Notes under the pieces: generated by a model
The model's input: only the letters and a program-made list of their open reading frames with translations
Told to the model about the DNA's origin: nothing
Database searches by the model: none
Program-made: the position numbers and the translations under genes
NCBI RefSeq assembly: GCF_905147365.1
Contig: NC_056409.1
Coordinates: 11,971,001-12,035,000 of the forward strand
Reading direction: 5' to 3'
Source: Aricia agestis
Lineage: Eukaryota; Arthropoda; Insecta; Lepidoptera; Lycaenidae
DNA: 64,000 nt
Shown: piece after piece, positions 10,401 to 22,675 of the stretch
How positions within the stretch are numbered: the stretch's first letter is position 1
How the letters are laid out: every line of letters starts with the position of its first letter

Positions 10401-11657
10401 TTTGAAAATATTGTGAACAATTTATGTATAATAATATTATGTAATATTATTTATCTTAAATTCTAGTACAAAAAAGTGAAAGGTATAATTATAACTAATA
10501 GTCTATTTCCAATATGAAATAAATATTGGGTTTCCCTCACCCGTATGAAAGATGCACAGGACTGATATCACTGTCCCCTGTAATAAAGGTGAGGGAAAAC
10601 GAAAAGTCAATGCCATCGAATTCTATAACTCACATTGGGTGCTCATGAAAGAATATTCGGAGAATTGTCAGCCCATATCATAAGATACGTTCACTTCACT
10701 AAATATTTTTTATATTAAAAGCTTTGAGATGAGAAGCTTTTTCTCACGTTAAACGGAGGGTCGAAATGTGTCCACGAGCTTTTATTGAGGACGTGGGACG
10801 CATAAATTTCGAAAGGAAAATAAAATCGGCCGGCCGATGTTAATTTGTCATCTTTTTTTATTGTAATTTGTGTGATTTTTTTTCTTTCCCTTTTTGTAAA
10901 CGTATGAGATAAGCAAAATATGTAAAAAATATTGTTTCTTTTGTTTATTTTACCTTTTTTTAATGTTGAAATGGGCAAGTATATTTGACATTAATTAAAG
11001 CAAAAATAATTATATTCGTAGCACCTAACCATCCGCCTAAGTACATGAGTAAATATATTTTAAAAGCGTTATTTATGACTTAATTTATTGAGCAGCTAAT
11101 ACGTTACTATTAGCCGAGGAAAAACCTAACACTATAAACAACAATTTTCTACGAACATTGAAGTTTTTAATCTATATTTTTACAGGGTCTGTCTATAACA
11201 AATATTATGTATGACAAAATATATTATCATAACTACATTTCCTTACAAATTACAATACTGATAATGAAGCTGATAATTTGCACTTGGGTCAAAAATTTAT
11301 AGTGAATAATATTACAGTAGTGTTCATCAATAGTAGTGTCAGTGCGGAGTAATCTCTGGCTATGCCGGCGAGCTCAGCCAAGTCACGTCCGGATGCGGCC
11401 GCGCCTCTAATGAGCTCCCGCGCTTATCATTCTCCTGATTGTCACTGATTGGCTTCTCATTGTGATATGAATGTGACATTATGAACTTATTTTGCGAATT
11501 ATGCAATGCCTTTTTGCAATGACACATCTCCGAATGTGGTCAAAGGAGATACGCGAGAACTGATAGATATCCTTGAATAGGCGATATCTTATGTTTTCAT
11601 GTACTATCAGAGAAGTTGATTCCTAGGCAGATGGCGGACCTATGTAATTTGGTCGCG
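10401..11657. other. AT-rich DNA with one GC-rich patch
   Basis: No gene recognised. 11341-11430 is distinctly GC-rich (contains ATGCCGGCGAGCTCAGCC and a NotI-like GCGGCCGC) and could be conserved regulatory or exon sequence, but no supported frame or splice pair was found. Confidence 0.3.
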
Positions 11658-11661
11658 TTAA

Positions 11662-12913
11662 CACTAGAAAGACCGGAGCGGTCAAATGACCGCATTTCCG
11701 TTTTTAATTTGCGATATTTTTGTTACCGTTGCGTGAAATTCGTTTTCCACTCGTGACATTTAGTCATTTCCGATTGTTTAAATTGTGATAACGTGTTTTT
11801 AATAATTGCTCAATAATAATAAGTTTTAAATAACAACCTACCTAGAAAGACCGCAGCGGTCAATTGACCGCTTGAATAAAATTTCTAAAAAAAGTGTGTT
11901 TTTCTTGCAAGTTTTATTTTTCTTTCAAATGTATTATTATTATTATGTTTTGTTTGTGTATTGTATTGGAAATTTGATTTAAAATTTATAAAAAAATTTA
12001 CTGAAATAGACTTGTCAATGACTCATTGGACAAAAGTGGGATAAATACTTTTATTTACATAAATGGTCTAAAAGTTCACATTTTTATATATAAAAATAAT
12101 GGTAATATATTCACAAATATAGTATGTGCACAAATAAAACATTTTACCTTGCCTGTTTTGATATTGTAACGTAATTCAAGTTTTTTGCCTAATGAACCCT
12201 GTTTTTTTGAAAATTATCAACGTTACTTCAAAAATCTGAGTCAATTTTCATAGTATTGTTGCCTGAGTTGACCTAACATAGCCAGGTTTATTAGTAGTTC
12301 GAATTTCAATAAAATGTTTATGCTGAGTTAATTTTATTTTTTGTTTTACCTACACAAACGAAGCAAGTAACAAAGTAAAGGTTGCGAATTGTAGTTCTAT
12401 GAAAATATGATAAAAATTGTTATATTTATGCTAATATTAAGTATATTTCGTTTATAAAGCATATTTTTACTTTACTACGTACTTTTTTAGCTTCAGTGAT
12501 AAAAGATTTTTATATTGTGACCAAAAATACGACACGAAAAAATAATAGTTTTGTCCTCCAATAGGGTATTTTCATCAAGATGTTCATGGCTTCTAGGCGT
12601 GAATTACTGTACATAAGAGTAACTTTACCATTCTATTGCTAAAATGCTCAAACACAGGAACAAAACCAATAAATCTTGTGGAGTCATTATAATGTCATCA
12701 TATCAGTAGCAGGTCTATAAAATGCTTTTTTAAATAATTTTCTTGAATATTTGGTCTATAATTTAATTTAGTTACATTTACATAAATAATTACATGATCA
12801 ATAAAATGCAAAAGCAAAATAGTAAGACACACAAAAAAATGTAAAAACATACGATGGGTCATTTGACCGCTCTTGGTCTTTCTAGGAAGTTCAGAATTCC
12901 GGTCTTTCTAGTG
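11662..12913. mobile_element. piggyBac-like element with duplicated terminal motifs, non-autonomous
   Basis: Flanked by TTAA on both sides (11658-11661, 12914-12917). The 15-bp ends CACTAGAAAGACCGG and CCGGTCTTTCTAGTG are perfect inverted repeats. A second, inner pair occurs at 11841-11871 and 12856-12886, each a CCTAGAAAGACC-like motif next to a palindrome GCGGTCAATTGACCGC (or a close relative); the left terminus carries the same palindrome at 11678-11693. No transposase frame is visible in the AT-rich 0.98-kb core. Length 1252 bp. The TTAA site supports piggyBac; the inner copies may be transposase-binding sites. Confidence 0.85.
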
Positions 12914-12917
12914 TTAA

Positions 12918-15900
12918 GTCAAACCCATCCGACCGATCACAGGTAACATTGACTCGATATAAGTCGACATGACGTAGGTCCGTCAACTGGATGGGAATCA
13001 ATTTCCCCGATGGTACAAAGGCTATTTTGTTTTCACCGGTTGTTTCACTTTAAAATGTTTTATTTAACAAAAATATGTTGTATTCCCAAAACAATTATAC
13101 CGAAAACATCTAAGCGCGGGTACGGACGTAATAATATCAAGTTTATATTGTAATGTTAAACGAAACACGTTTGTCGGAATATGGGGTAACCGAGGTGCCA
13201 TGGTACACAGAACGATGCGCAGAATACGAATACATAGCCAAGTCACGTGCCGGCACTCAAAGGTAATAAGAATCGAATATTTTAATAAATTCCTATACTG
13301 CATTTCGGTATATTTTATTGATTGTAGTCTCTATAGCAAATATTTTTTTAATTTATATCTATCGAGAAACAGTAAGCTTTAAAGATTTGCCACTAATTTA
13401 GTTCGTTGCATAAAAGAAGAAACTGTCAAAATAGCACATTCTGAAATTAAAGGACGGAGAACTCCATTTTATTAATTCTGCAATAAAAGCTAAAGATATA
13501 AAATAACATTTGTATCGTAAGCTCCCTGAGCCGGATTAACAATGCAGGAATTAAGCTTTACAAAATCCTAAACAAAACACCAGCGGTCCCTTTGACAGCG
13601 GAACCGTTCGGAAAAATTAAGGCATCGAAAATCAATTGAAACAATCGTAGTCGAAAATCCTCGCGACGCCACGTACAAACATGCGAAAAAAAATTGAAAA
13701 ACTTTTTCGCATCCATCACGGATTCAAAGAGATTTTTTAGGACGAGTGATTTTAATAGGGCCGACCGACCGATTCATCACGCTTCCAACGATTTATTTAA
13801 GATTTATGAATGTCAATCAACCAATTGATAGAGTGGGCCGTGGAAAATAGCTTTTACGGAATCGAATGCCACTGTATCTTTATAATTCGGGAAAATATTA
13901 AGAGATATTGGCAGCTTTATTGCACATTTTGATTGTATTGAATACGTACACAATTCATATTTTAGATTCAATAAAGTATTACTGTAACAGTTTCAAATGT
14001 GTTTATTGAATAGATAATCAATGGAAAATATTTAATTCCATTCTGAAATATAATATGCGCCATTTTGTTTTTAAAATTCCATGCTAAAAAGCTGCGCTAA
14101 GTGGCCGAGCACTTAGATTAAGGCAAGCAAAGTACTAACACTGGAGTGCTGTGTATAAATTATTCTATGCTTTGTTTCGAGGCGACGTTACTTCAAAATT
14201 GATTGAAAACCGACTTGGCACTTCACTCTGCCGTATCTCCGTTCGCTGCAAAACCAATTCTAAACATAGACCTGCTATTGATGGACTCGATTGTGTCGAG
14301 AAGGCATCTTGTCACCCCTTATAAAAAGTAATTAATTCTACGTTATAATTGGATGTACTTACTCTGTTACTGACGCAGCGTTCACTATAAACCATTAAGG
14401 AATGAAAAAAAAGTACTTACAGTTGTTATTTCGATGTTTGATCATCAAACAGAAGTGCCTTAAAATACAATATACGTCTACGTGGGAAACAAAAACGCCG
14501 AAATACGACATTTTCATAATGATATTATGAAAAAAATATAAACAAGTATGAGAAAGTAATTATCACTTGAGATTAAAAACATATATTCGGTAAATTATAA
14601 TTCCTTTTTTCTTAGTATCAAATTGGAAGCTTAACGTCTTTGCAATAAGATTGAAATTTGACGATGTATCCTGATGATGGCCAACAAGAAACTCGTGATA
14701 TCAAATTTGCAAATTAAATTCTGCGTTTTAATTAACGTATTTTATATTTATCGGCCTTCTCTCAGTCTGGGAACATCGATCGGCAGCTCCTTTGTGCTTA
14801 ACCGAATTTTATCTACTTAAATGTCGTATTGATGCCCCTTAAGGGGGTGACTAACCCACAGAATAGATCTACAAGTAACTTAACCCAAAATTGACAATTT
14901 TATAATTCATTTTTATACTTGAAAATAAGCCCCAAATTGTTTAATTTTTTTAAACATAGATACTGCATTATATTTCCAAGGATTCGACCTAGCGGAAATA
15001 CGATATCTTAAAATTTTCTCGATAGAAAAAAACACAAAGATGCATCTAATTCTAATTCTAATTTTCATAACCGTGCATAAAAGTAAGTTAATATTAATAA
15101 CACATTGTATAAAATCATATCATTGAGAAACTGACCTAGGGAATTTTTAAAATGTTGTATATATTTTATCGAGTTATAAAGAAAAAAAACTAACTTGGCG
15201 ATGATTCCGCGTCGTCCTTTTTCACCTGGCATAATATGAAAGACGTGAGTGTGAATAGAGAAAGACGATGTTTGATTTTTTGCGTTAGTCGCCCTCTTAA
15301 TGAATATTCCATTTCAATTTCTGAAGTGTTTTAAACCTGTGATTAGAAAATAAAAAATGCACGGCTCACACCTCCGGTTTTCGTTCAGTGCCCACTGCCC
15401 ACGTAGACAGATTTACGATATGCGATAATGATAAGAGAGATGGAGCAAAAGGAAAACAAAAATAGCCAGCATATTTCCGATAAATATTTTACAGCAAGTT
15501 TTGTTGGCTGCGGCACTATCTTTTTGAAGAAGTAATAAGGAATACGGAGGAGAACAATAAGTACAAGTCAGGATAGAACAAATTGAACAAATTGTTCGAT
15601 TGTATGATTCACAAAGCGAACTCTAACGATAAATCGTGTGTCGGCCGTATCGTATATATTCCCGACCTTTCCTTTGTAATCTTTGTGTATTTACTAGATG
15701 TGACTACATTAAAGTAATTTATCATGCGAGACTTTGATCATGTTAAGGTCGGGTAAGGTTACTCCTTCAGACGCTTTAGTGTTATTCAGAAATACAAAAT
15801 ATAACGAGATTCGTGATAAAACGAAATTATTAATGTACGTTTGTACTTAGGAGTAAATAAAAAAATATGGACTAAGAGATGCTGTATTATTTTATTTTTG

Positions 15901-16732
15901 GTTAAAATGTTTTAGTTCACCAAATAAGATAGCTGTAACATAAACATTTAATATGTCTTGCCCGACGCGTTCGAAAAAGCCTTAGTTTTGAGCCCGAGAA
16001 TGCTAAAATTACTATTTCTTTTTAGCTTTTTTAGACTGGAGGATTGGATATTTTGATAGAATAAAATGTAACAGATCGCTTCTAGTCAGATTTAATTCGT
16101 CGATTTCGAGGTAGCAACGTAGCCGCGAGCGTCCCGAACATGCAGTATTGACATACTGATCTATCGGGAAGATGCTGCAAAAGACACGACAATTTATTTT
16201 ATATATATCATCACTATACTTGTTATGTTACAGACCTTATATTGAGGGTCGTATCGGGATGCAGCTTGGTACATGTTGTTCACGTTATAAAACTAAAACG
16301 AACGTTATCTATTGTGACTCAACTACTCCAACGCCTGCAATTTTGTTCTATGTTAAATTTTAACAATATTTTATTTAGCTTTCACTAAATTGCGTCAGAT
16401 TGAAGTTTATTTAACATTTTTGAAAAGATTTTTCAAATTTTACAGCTTTGCTTAAAAATAAAGTATTCACGGAAATGTTATGCAGCTCGTACAATTAAAA
16501 TAACGCACACATTTCGCATGCATAGACTTGCATCTAAATCAAATATCACGACATCATTTCATAGTATTCTAAAGAATTTTGCTTTACAAAACTGCATTTT
16601 AATAACATTTCTGCATTTGAATGCAGACAACTATTAACATTGCAAAGATGGAGTCGTAACCTGACAATGTATCCGCTCTGTGTATATTTGTATATAAATT
16701 ATTTTTAATATGACTTTTTATTAAAATTTACA
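12918..16732. other. Long unique AT-rich stretch, no gene recognised
   Basis: No repeat family, coding exon or RNA gene could be supported over 3.8 kb. Overlapping short frames at 13064-13382 on both strands look like chance. This could be intron or intergenic DNA. Confidence 0.4.
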
Positions 16733-16792
16733 TTTTTTTTTTGTTTTTTTTTTATATTTTATTAAAAAATATAAAAAAAAAACAAAAAAAAA
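16733..16792. repeat. A/T-tract hairpin
   Basis: Left arm 16733-16760 is T-tract, G, T-tract, ATATTTT; right arm from 16766 is AAAATAT, A-tract, C, A-tract. About 27 bp pair with a five-base loop. Could be two poly(A) tails in opposite orientation or a simple-sequence inverted duplication. Confidence 0.7.
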
Positions 16793-18713
16793 TTAGAACG
16801 CATTGATTGAGAATTTATTCATACAGAGAGAACAAACTTATGAGCCTCGGACGTAGTACGTCATTACTACAAGACAGTGATGCCGCCGTGATGAGACGAA
16901 ACGAGGCGAGACGCGACGTTGCTGTAGCGATGTAACGTTAACTGTATTCGTTTTTCAGCTGTTATTCTGTTATTTATTGCAAATACTTTTTGAATGTCAC
17001 CCGAAAAACACCGGATCGATTTCCTAATTAATGTTTTCCGTTTGTTATCATTGATTTAATATAATGAAGACTTTGAAAGATAATTTATGAGGCTCATGTC
17101 AAAATTTTTAATTAATTATATTTAAGTAATTACTATAATTGATGTTCCACTCTGAGGGCGGCAGTTTGAGAGGAAATCTCTGAAATAACTGAAGTCTGAT
17201 TCCCATATATATATTATCTTCATTCTTACGAAACATCAACGCTACAGTCAAAATCAATCCATTCAAGCGGACGACCTTCTAGTGATATCTGTTTATTACG
17301 AAGCGCGGCCCGTTCATCATGGCGAACATATTGTGTCGCTTACGATCATCCGACCTCCTTAATTAATTACTTTTGGGATTTCGTGCTCATGTCAAAAAGG
17401 TTAAAACGACACGTGCGAGGTGAGCGAGGGTTAATATTCACAAACGAGCCGCTATATTTGTTGGTCCAACATCCGATAATAATGTAATTGAAAGGGATCT
17501 ACGTTAAAACCGTTGATGGTATCAAATATTGGTTTAAGTTTTTATAAACATGGCCAATTTTATTGATCGTAAGTGGTGATAATTATTATTGATAAAGTAA
17601 ACCAATGAAAAAAACTTTCGACAAGTTCGAATTCAAAAATCAAAATGTATGGATTAATATTACAAAAAGAGTCGTCGCGTCGCTTAATTACTTGTTTTTT
17701 TAAATAAATTTTCATTTTGGATATCTCATGCAAGTTGCCTTTGTACCTAATGTGGCTTGTAGAGTTCTTAATATGTCTTAAAAAGTGTCTATGTTAATAA
17801 TGATGATAATCAGGGCGAGCGAAGCCAGCGGGCGAGCGAAGCCAGCCCTAGTATATTCCACACCTGAACACTTTTGTGGTACACCAGCTTACGGAAAAAC
17901 TATCACGCCTATTGATTTGTGCTTTAACATAGTATTTTTTATTTATATGTAGTTTTGTTATCATCGGTCAGTCAAGGCTTGGTTAAACTATTAAAATATA
18001 AAAAAAAACTGCCACAAAGATTATTACCACGCAGAAAACGACGCGAGCCCACACAAAGCTCAGCTTTTAGCTAGTAATAAACAACACATGCAGAAATAAG
18101 CCTTAATGGACAGGAATAGTCCTTACCTATGTTAAGTTTGAGCTACACATGGAGTTCCTAACGACATGTCCCAGGAGTATCTCAAGTGCTATCACTGGGG
18201 ACTCTTAGGGGAATATCAGCCTGTAACTACATTGATCGGCTCTATGATCGAGTCAGGTAATAATTATTTACAACGCTATTCCTTCCTATATTTACAAGAA
18301 ATAGGTTATTAATTGAAAACTTGTAAGCAATGTGCTGTTTTCCCTAAAATGTTTTTTTTTCTTTTTAGTTTTTGATTCGTAAAAATTATTTCCATACGAG
18401 ATTATACGTACATTTTTTATTTTAGAGATGTACCTAACTAAAAGCCGTTTCGATAGTAAATAATATCAGACGAAAATGAATTCTTGCCTTAGTAGTTATA
18501 TAATATACACAACTAGTAAAAATTACAGTATAAAGATCGACAAAATGTTATAGAGAAGTTATTTTTCATTAAATTTTCCTTTAACTTTGCCATTAAAGAA
18601 AATCTTACGAGTGTTGCCAACTTACACTTATAGTATTGCAGTAAATTTTATAAATATTTTCTGAGAGCTTGCACACTCGTAATATTACTCTTAATATAAA
18701 AGCTTAATGCTTC
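16793..18713. other. AT-rich DNA with a duplicated Helitron-like end
   Basis: No gene. At 17813-17851 the 17-bp block GGGCGAGCGAAGCCAGC occurs twice in tandem, followed by CCTAGT. GCGAAGCC next to CTAG|T is the signature of the Helitron-like ends elsewhere in the window (compare 48910-48936). Confidence 0.4.
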
Positions 18714-18725
18714 TAATTGAAAGTA

Positions 18726-19093
18726 GGGTTGCCATCGCCCATCACCTTTATTGCCGTCGCCGGTCTAGCACGACAAATATCCCGGACATTTGGCCGAAAT
18801 ATGGCTATTTCCCCGGATTAAAAACTATTTACTATTACGTCCCAATTTTATATTTATTTAATAATCTAATGCTTTCCTTGAATTCGTACTTGATTTTGAT
18901 CAAAGAAGAAAGAAAGTGTGTATGCTTAGCGAGTTTTTATCTTTCGTTTATTGCTGCCTGGCTAAAAAGTTGGATTTCTCTCAACAAAAGTCTCCGGATT
19001 TCACCCGGACACTTTTTGAATAACCGGCCGGACGGTCCCCGGACGCCTTTCAAACTAGGACAAATCCGGGGAAATCTGGACGGATGGCAGCCC
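18726..19093. mobile_element. TIR element (GGGTTGCCATC ends) with 12-bp target duplication
   Basis: Perfect 12-bp direct repeats TAATTGAAAGTA flank the element (18714-18725 and 19094-19105). Ends GGGTTGCCATC and reversed GGGCTGCCATCC are inverted repeats. The interior carries several CCGGAC/TCCGG motifs near both ends. A 129-codon frame crosses it (18707-19096) but begins outside the element, resembles nothing and is probably chance. Sister copy at 52729-53060. Confidence 0.8.
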
Positions 19094-19105
19094 TAATTGA
19101 AAGTA

Positions 19106-19960
19106 AATTAGGCACCTAAAGTTATACGATTCTAAAAGCGATAGAAATTTTATTTGTTTGTATTGGTATATATTAATTATTTATTTTATTCTTTAATTTT
19201 TGTTTATCATTTAGATGATTCTACCTACGACTGAGTAATTGAGTATAGATTTGTGAGCAAGCTGGGTGTCAGGAGGTCTCTAACAAAGGAACCAAAAGTT
19301 TTTTATGTTACTGACTTATTAAAGCAATAATTGAGTCACATGTTTAAAAAATATTTACTTTCTGTTTTGTGTCTATTGTGTATTGTTCGCACACAAGCGA
19401 CTTCAAAAAATTTAAAACACCATGTTTACTAACCCGCACAAATAACATAATAAAGTCACCCAGGCTAACTTTATCATGTTATTTACAAATTACACTACAC
19501 CGATCCAAAAGTCCATCGTCACAACTTACAACACCAAAACCCAAGAGAAAACAAATTGTACAGAATAAATAATAAACAGTAAACAAAAGTAACTTTAGAG
19601 CTTCGCGTTTTAATACCTCATGTTTAAAACTCCCAGTCACTTGTAGGAGCCGTGTTTGTAAGTAGGACGCAGTCTTACCGCGAGTGCCTTTGTTACTCCC
19701 GTCCTCCCGTCGCATTGTGTACGTTGATACCTAGCAATGCCTACAGGTGTACTTGTTCCACTATTTTCTTATTATCAAATACATATGATACGGTTTATAT
19801 ATTATATTTTTGTATAAAAAATTAACCATCTGAAGAGAATTATTGTTTTAGTAAGCATTGATTTGCTCCGTTCCAATTTCAATGAATTTACAGATAATTA
19901 AATTCTGCACGGAGGAACATCGCTACATCTGAAAATATATTAAATAGGTCCAACTATATA
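19106..19960. other. AT-rich DNA, no gene recognised
   Basis: Nothing recognisable. Short overlapping frames at 19369-19715 on both strands are not supported. Confidence 0.4.
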
Positions 19961-20256
19961 TTTTTTTTATGAAATAAGGGGGCAAACGAGCAAACGGATC
20001 ACCTGATGGAAAGCAACTTCCATCGCCCATGGACACTCGCAGCATAAGGAAAGCTGCAGGTGCGTTGCCGGCCTTTTAAGAGGGAATAGGGTAATAGGGG
20101 AGGGTAGGGAAGGGAATAGGGTAGGGGGCCTCCGGTAAACTCACTAACTCAGCGAAACACAGCGCAAGCGCTGTTTCACGTCGGTTTTCTGTGAGAACGT
20201 GGTATTTCTCCGGTCGAGCCGGCCCATTCGTGCCGAAGCATGGCTCTCCCACGTAT
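19961..20256 (-). mobile_element. Poly(A) SINE with internal CCCTACC minisatellite (SINE-P)
   Basis: Minus-strand copy. The 5' end, TACGTGGGAGAGCCATGC reversed at 20256, is the same in the other five longer copies; the 3' end is an A-tract (T-run at 19961-19968) preceded by TTTGCCCCCTTATTTCAT. A G-rich (+ strand) block GGGGAGGGTAGGGAAGGG lies in the middle, here only about 1.5 units. Conserved palindrome-like AGCGCAAGCGCT. The fixed 5' end and poly(A) tail fit a SINE mobilised by a LINE. Confidence 0.85.
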
Positions 20257-22298
20257 AAAATATATTAAATATGCATACACATAGTTATACAATGTTCATC
20301 CTTGTCAGTCAAAATACTTTTTGTGCGTAGCAGACGGATAAAATATGGTACAAATATTATGTCTATCACCTGTATATATAACAAAATGTTGATATATTTA
20401 CTAACGGTATTTAGCGACTTAAATTGTCCAGTTTGATTCTTGGAATATTCATATTCTGTAAGTACATAATATTTCCAAAGTTCTTTCAGTTTTCCTTGGG
20501 TATCCGGTATTCTATAAGCCATTATCTAAGTGATATGTGAGGATAAAACGCACCTGGCCCCAAAAAGGTCACTGCAATATAAAATTGAGAAAATATTACC
20601 CCTATAGTGTTACCTAATATGGACCATTATTTACTGTAAAATCGTCTTCATCCATCTTAAAGATGCACACTATATTATATTCACTATCATCATTAATTGT
20701 GTTTAATATTATGAAGATTGTGGGGAAAGTGACTTCCACTATTTTTAATTTTTTACTTATTTTGTTTACCATAAAACAAATCTAGAATTTTGAGAATGTA
20801 AGCTAAAATGTTGTAGATGGAAATAAAATAAATTATAAGCAAAAAACTTTTTGAAAAAAGCTTTTATTTAAATACTTTAAAAAGAAGAAAATAAATTTCC
20901 CCTTAAAAATTCTAACTATTAAGTTATAACCTCAATATATTATACAATTTGCCTGCAAAATTTCAGCTCGATCGGTTAAATATATCTACTTCAAAATTGA
21001 GTTCCAAGATTTCACCCGAACATACATATTTACATACATACAGAGCAAGTTAAATAAAAGCTTTTAAAAAAAGCCTTTTTGTAATTATAAGATTGGATTC
21101 AAGGTGATGTTAGGTTAGGTTTAAGTGTTAGTGTATGTCCGTACCAATCTTCTCTAACTTGTTAGAAAACAAAAAAAAAATATAGTCAGAATTTCTATTT
21201 AAAATCCAGAGACCAATGTGAAAAAACAGCCTAATGAATATGCGTAGTCCCACTATTTCACGCAAAATTAGTCGTTACGTCCAAACATTTCGGTTGGTTT
21301 TGGCATGAAAAATGGAACTCGGTATTATCTTCGAGTCAGCGTCTTTGGCGCCCGCAAACTCCTTCGGCAGCTTCCCAGAGCTTAGTATTAAATGAAACAC
21401 AGTCTTATTCAGTTAGGGGCTATTCAGTAAGAGCGAAAATTGCCCAAATACCGGATAAAGGTCAGCCTCGAGGGGAGGTAATGACTTACGACGTGACGAC
21501 AGCCATTTTTTTATAAACGATTCTTGTTTTTGTCTTGGAATGTGTTTATACGGAGATGTTTATATGGAGTTTACGAGTTTTGCGGAAACGCGCAATCAGA
21601 GCAGTTTTTTTATTGTAGTAAAATTTATGTTTGCACCAGGAAAAAGTTTTGTGTAGCTTTGTAATTGAAATTTTGTGAAAATATTATGTATTATATTGCG
21701 TTCTCACTATTTTGATCAAATAAATTTAAAATATGAATCACAATGTTTCATGTTCAGGAAAAAAAAAAACTCCTTAGTCAATGTTCAGGAAAAACGTGAA
21801 ATTTAAAAAACGGAACGCATCATTCCTATTCAGCTGTTACGCTCAATGGACGCTCCATTCGGTTATTTCCGTCGAGCACCGTCTGACGACGTCCGGACTT
21901 TGAATGTGGAACGCAATGCGATTGGCCGCTTCTTGGCAATCACCACATGATTCGTGGCTTACAGTTTATCCGGAAGGCGAATTTACAAAAAATATGAACT
22001 GCGCGCCCTCCGTATATAAATGGGAACGAAAAGTTTTTATTCGGCGCACGTGATTTCTCTCGAGAGGCAGGTACCCTGATAATGCGTTTTACTGATTCTG
22101 ATTCCTATTGTAAAGTATATCATAGTTAAGAAACAGTAACTAGTAAATTATTTATAATTAAGTTGTTTTCGCGGAATATTGCTAAAAATAATAACAAACT
22201 AAATTTAGTAAATTATTTTTAGAACGTTGATGTTGTATAATAATATTTACATGAATAATATTTTATTTGTGAACGTAAATGTTATTTTCTGATCTGGG
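20257..22298. other. AT-rich DNA with a GC-richer promoter-like or LTR-like segment
   Basis: No gene supported. 20830-21080 ends in text (AAATTTCAGCTCGATCGG) reminiscent of a repeat 3' region. From about 21834 to 22085 base composition rises and a TATA box GTATATAAATGG stands at 22012-22023, followed by GAGAGGCAGGTACC, which could be a splice donor. This could be a host promoter or a solo LTR; neither could be proved. Confidence 0.3.
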
Positions 22299-22340
22299 GG
22301 CACGGTCGTGCCCCTGCCGAGACGAGCGAATTCATATTTT
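22296..22340. repeat. GATCTGGGGGCACGG hairpin repeat
   Basis: GGGGGCACGG-TC-GTGCCCC forms a short stem. The same TGATCTGGGGGCACGG start and a similar stem recur at 27840-27876, so this is a dispersed motif rather than a chance hairpin. Which element it belongs to is unknown. Confidence 0.6.
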
Positions 22341-22389
22341 TTCTCATTATAATACATACATACAACATAGTCATGTCTGTATTAATCAT

Positions 22390-22591
22390 TCTTAAATATT
22401 ATAAATGCGAAAGTTTGTCTGTCTGTTACGTTTTCACGCCCAAACCGGTGAACCGATGTTACTGAAATTTGGTATGGGGATACTTTGAATCTCAGGAAAG
22501 GACATACTAGGATACTTTTTATCCTGGAAAAATATATGGTCCTCGCGCAGTATGCTAATTTTGGTGCAACGGAATTGTGAGTGTCATCAAG
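22390..22591 (+). mobile_element. Helitron-like family A copy
   Basis: Starts TCTTAAATATTATAAATGCG after a T and ends ...GCAACGGAATTGTGAGTGTC then ATCAAG|T, where the family consensus has CTAG. The stem before the end is decayed. Contains GTTTGTCTGTCTGTTACG and CCGGTGAACCGATG, typical of the family. Confidence 0.7.
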
Positions 22592-22638
22592 TATAATATT
22601 ATTACTTATAACTGTTTCTATGACATTTACAAGACAAG

Positions 22639-22675
22639 GCTTTGCTACAAATTATTATACAATTTGTAGCAAAGC
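22639..22675. repeat. Perfect 15-bp hairpin
   Basis: GCTTTGCTACAAATT (22639-22653) and its exact inverse (22661-22675), loop of seven bases. Confidence 0.8.

Noticed and set aside
13064..13382. Overlapping 60-79-codon frames on opposite strands
   Set aside because: Unrecognised, mutually overlapping and in otherwise featureless AT-rich DNA.
18707..19096. 129-codon frame
   Set aside because: Starts before and ends at the edge of a TIR element, has no recognisable domain and is explained by the element's composition.
19932..20275. AAAATATATTAAATA on both sides of SINE-P as a 15-bp target duplication
   Set aside because: The left copy is separated from the T-run by 14 bases, so it is not adjacent to the insertion; AT-rich coincidence is likely.
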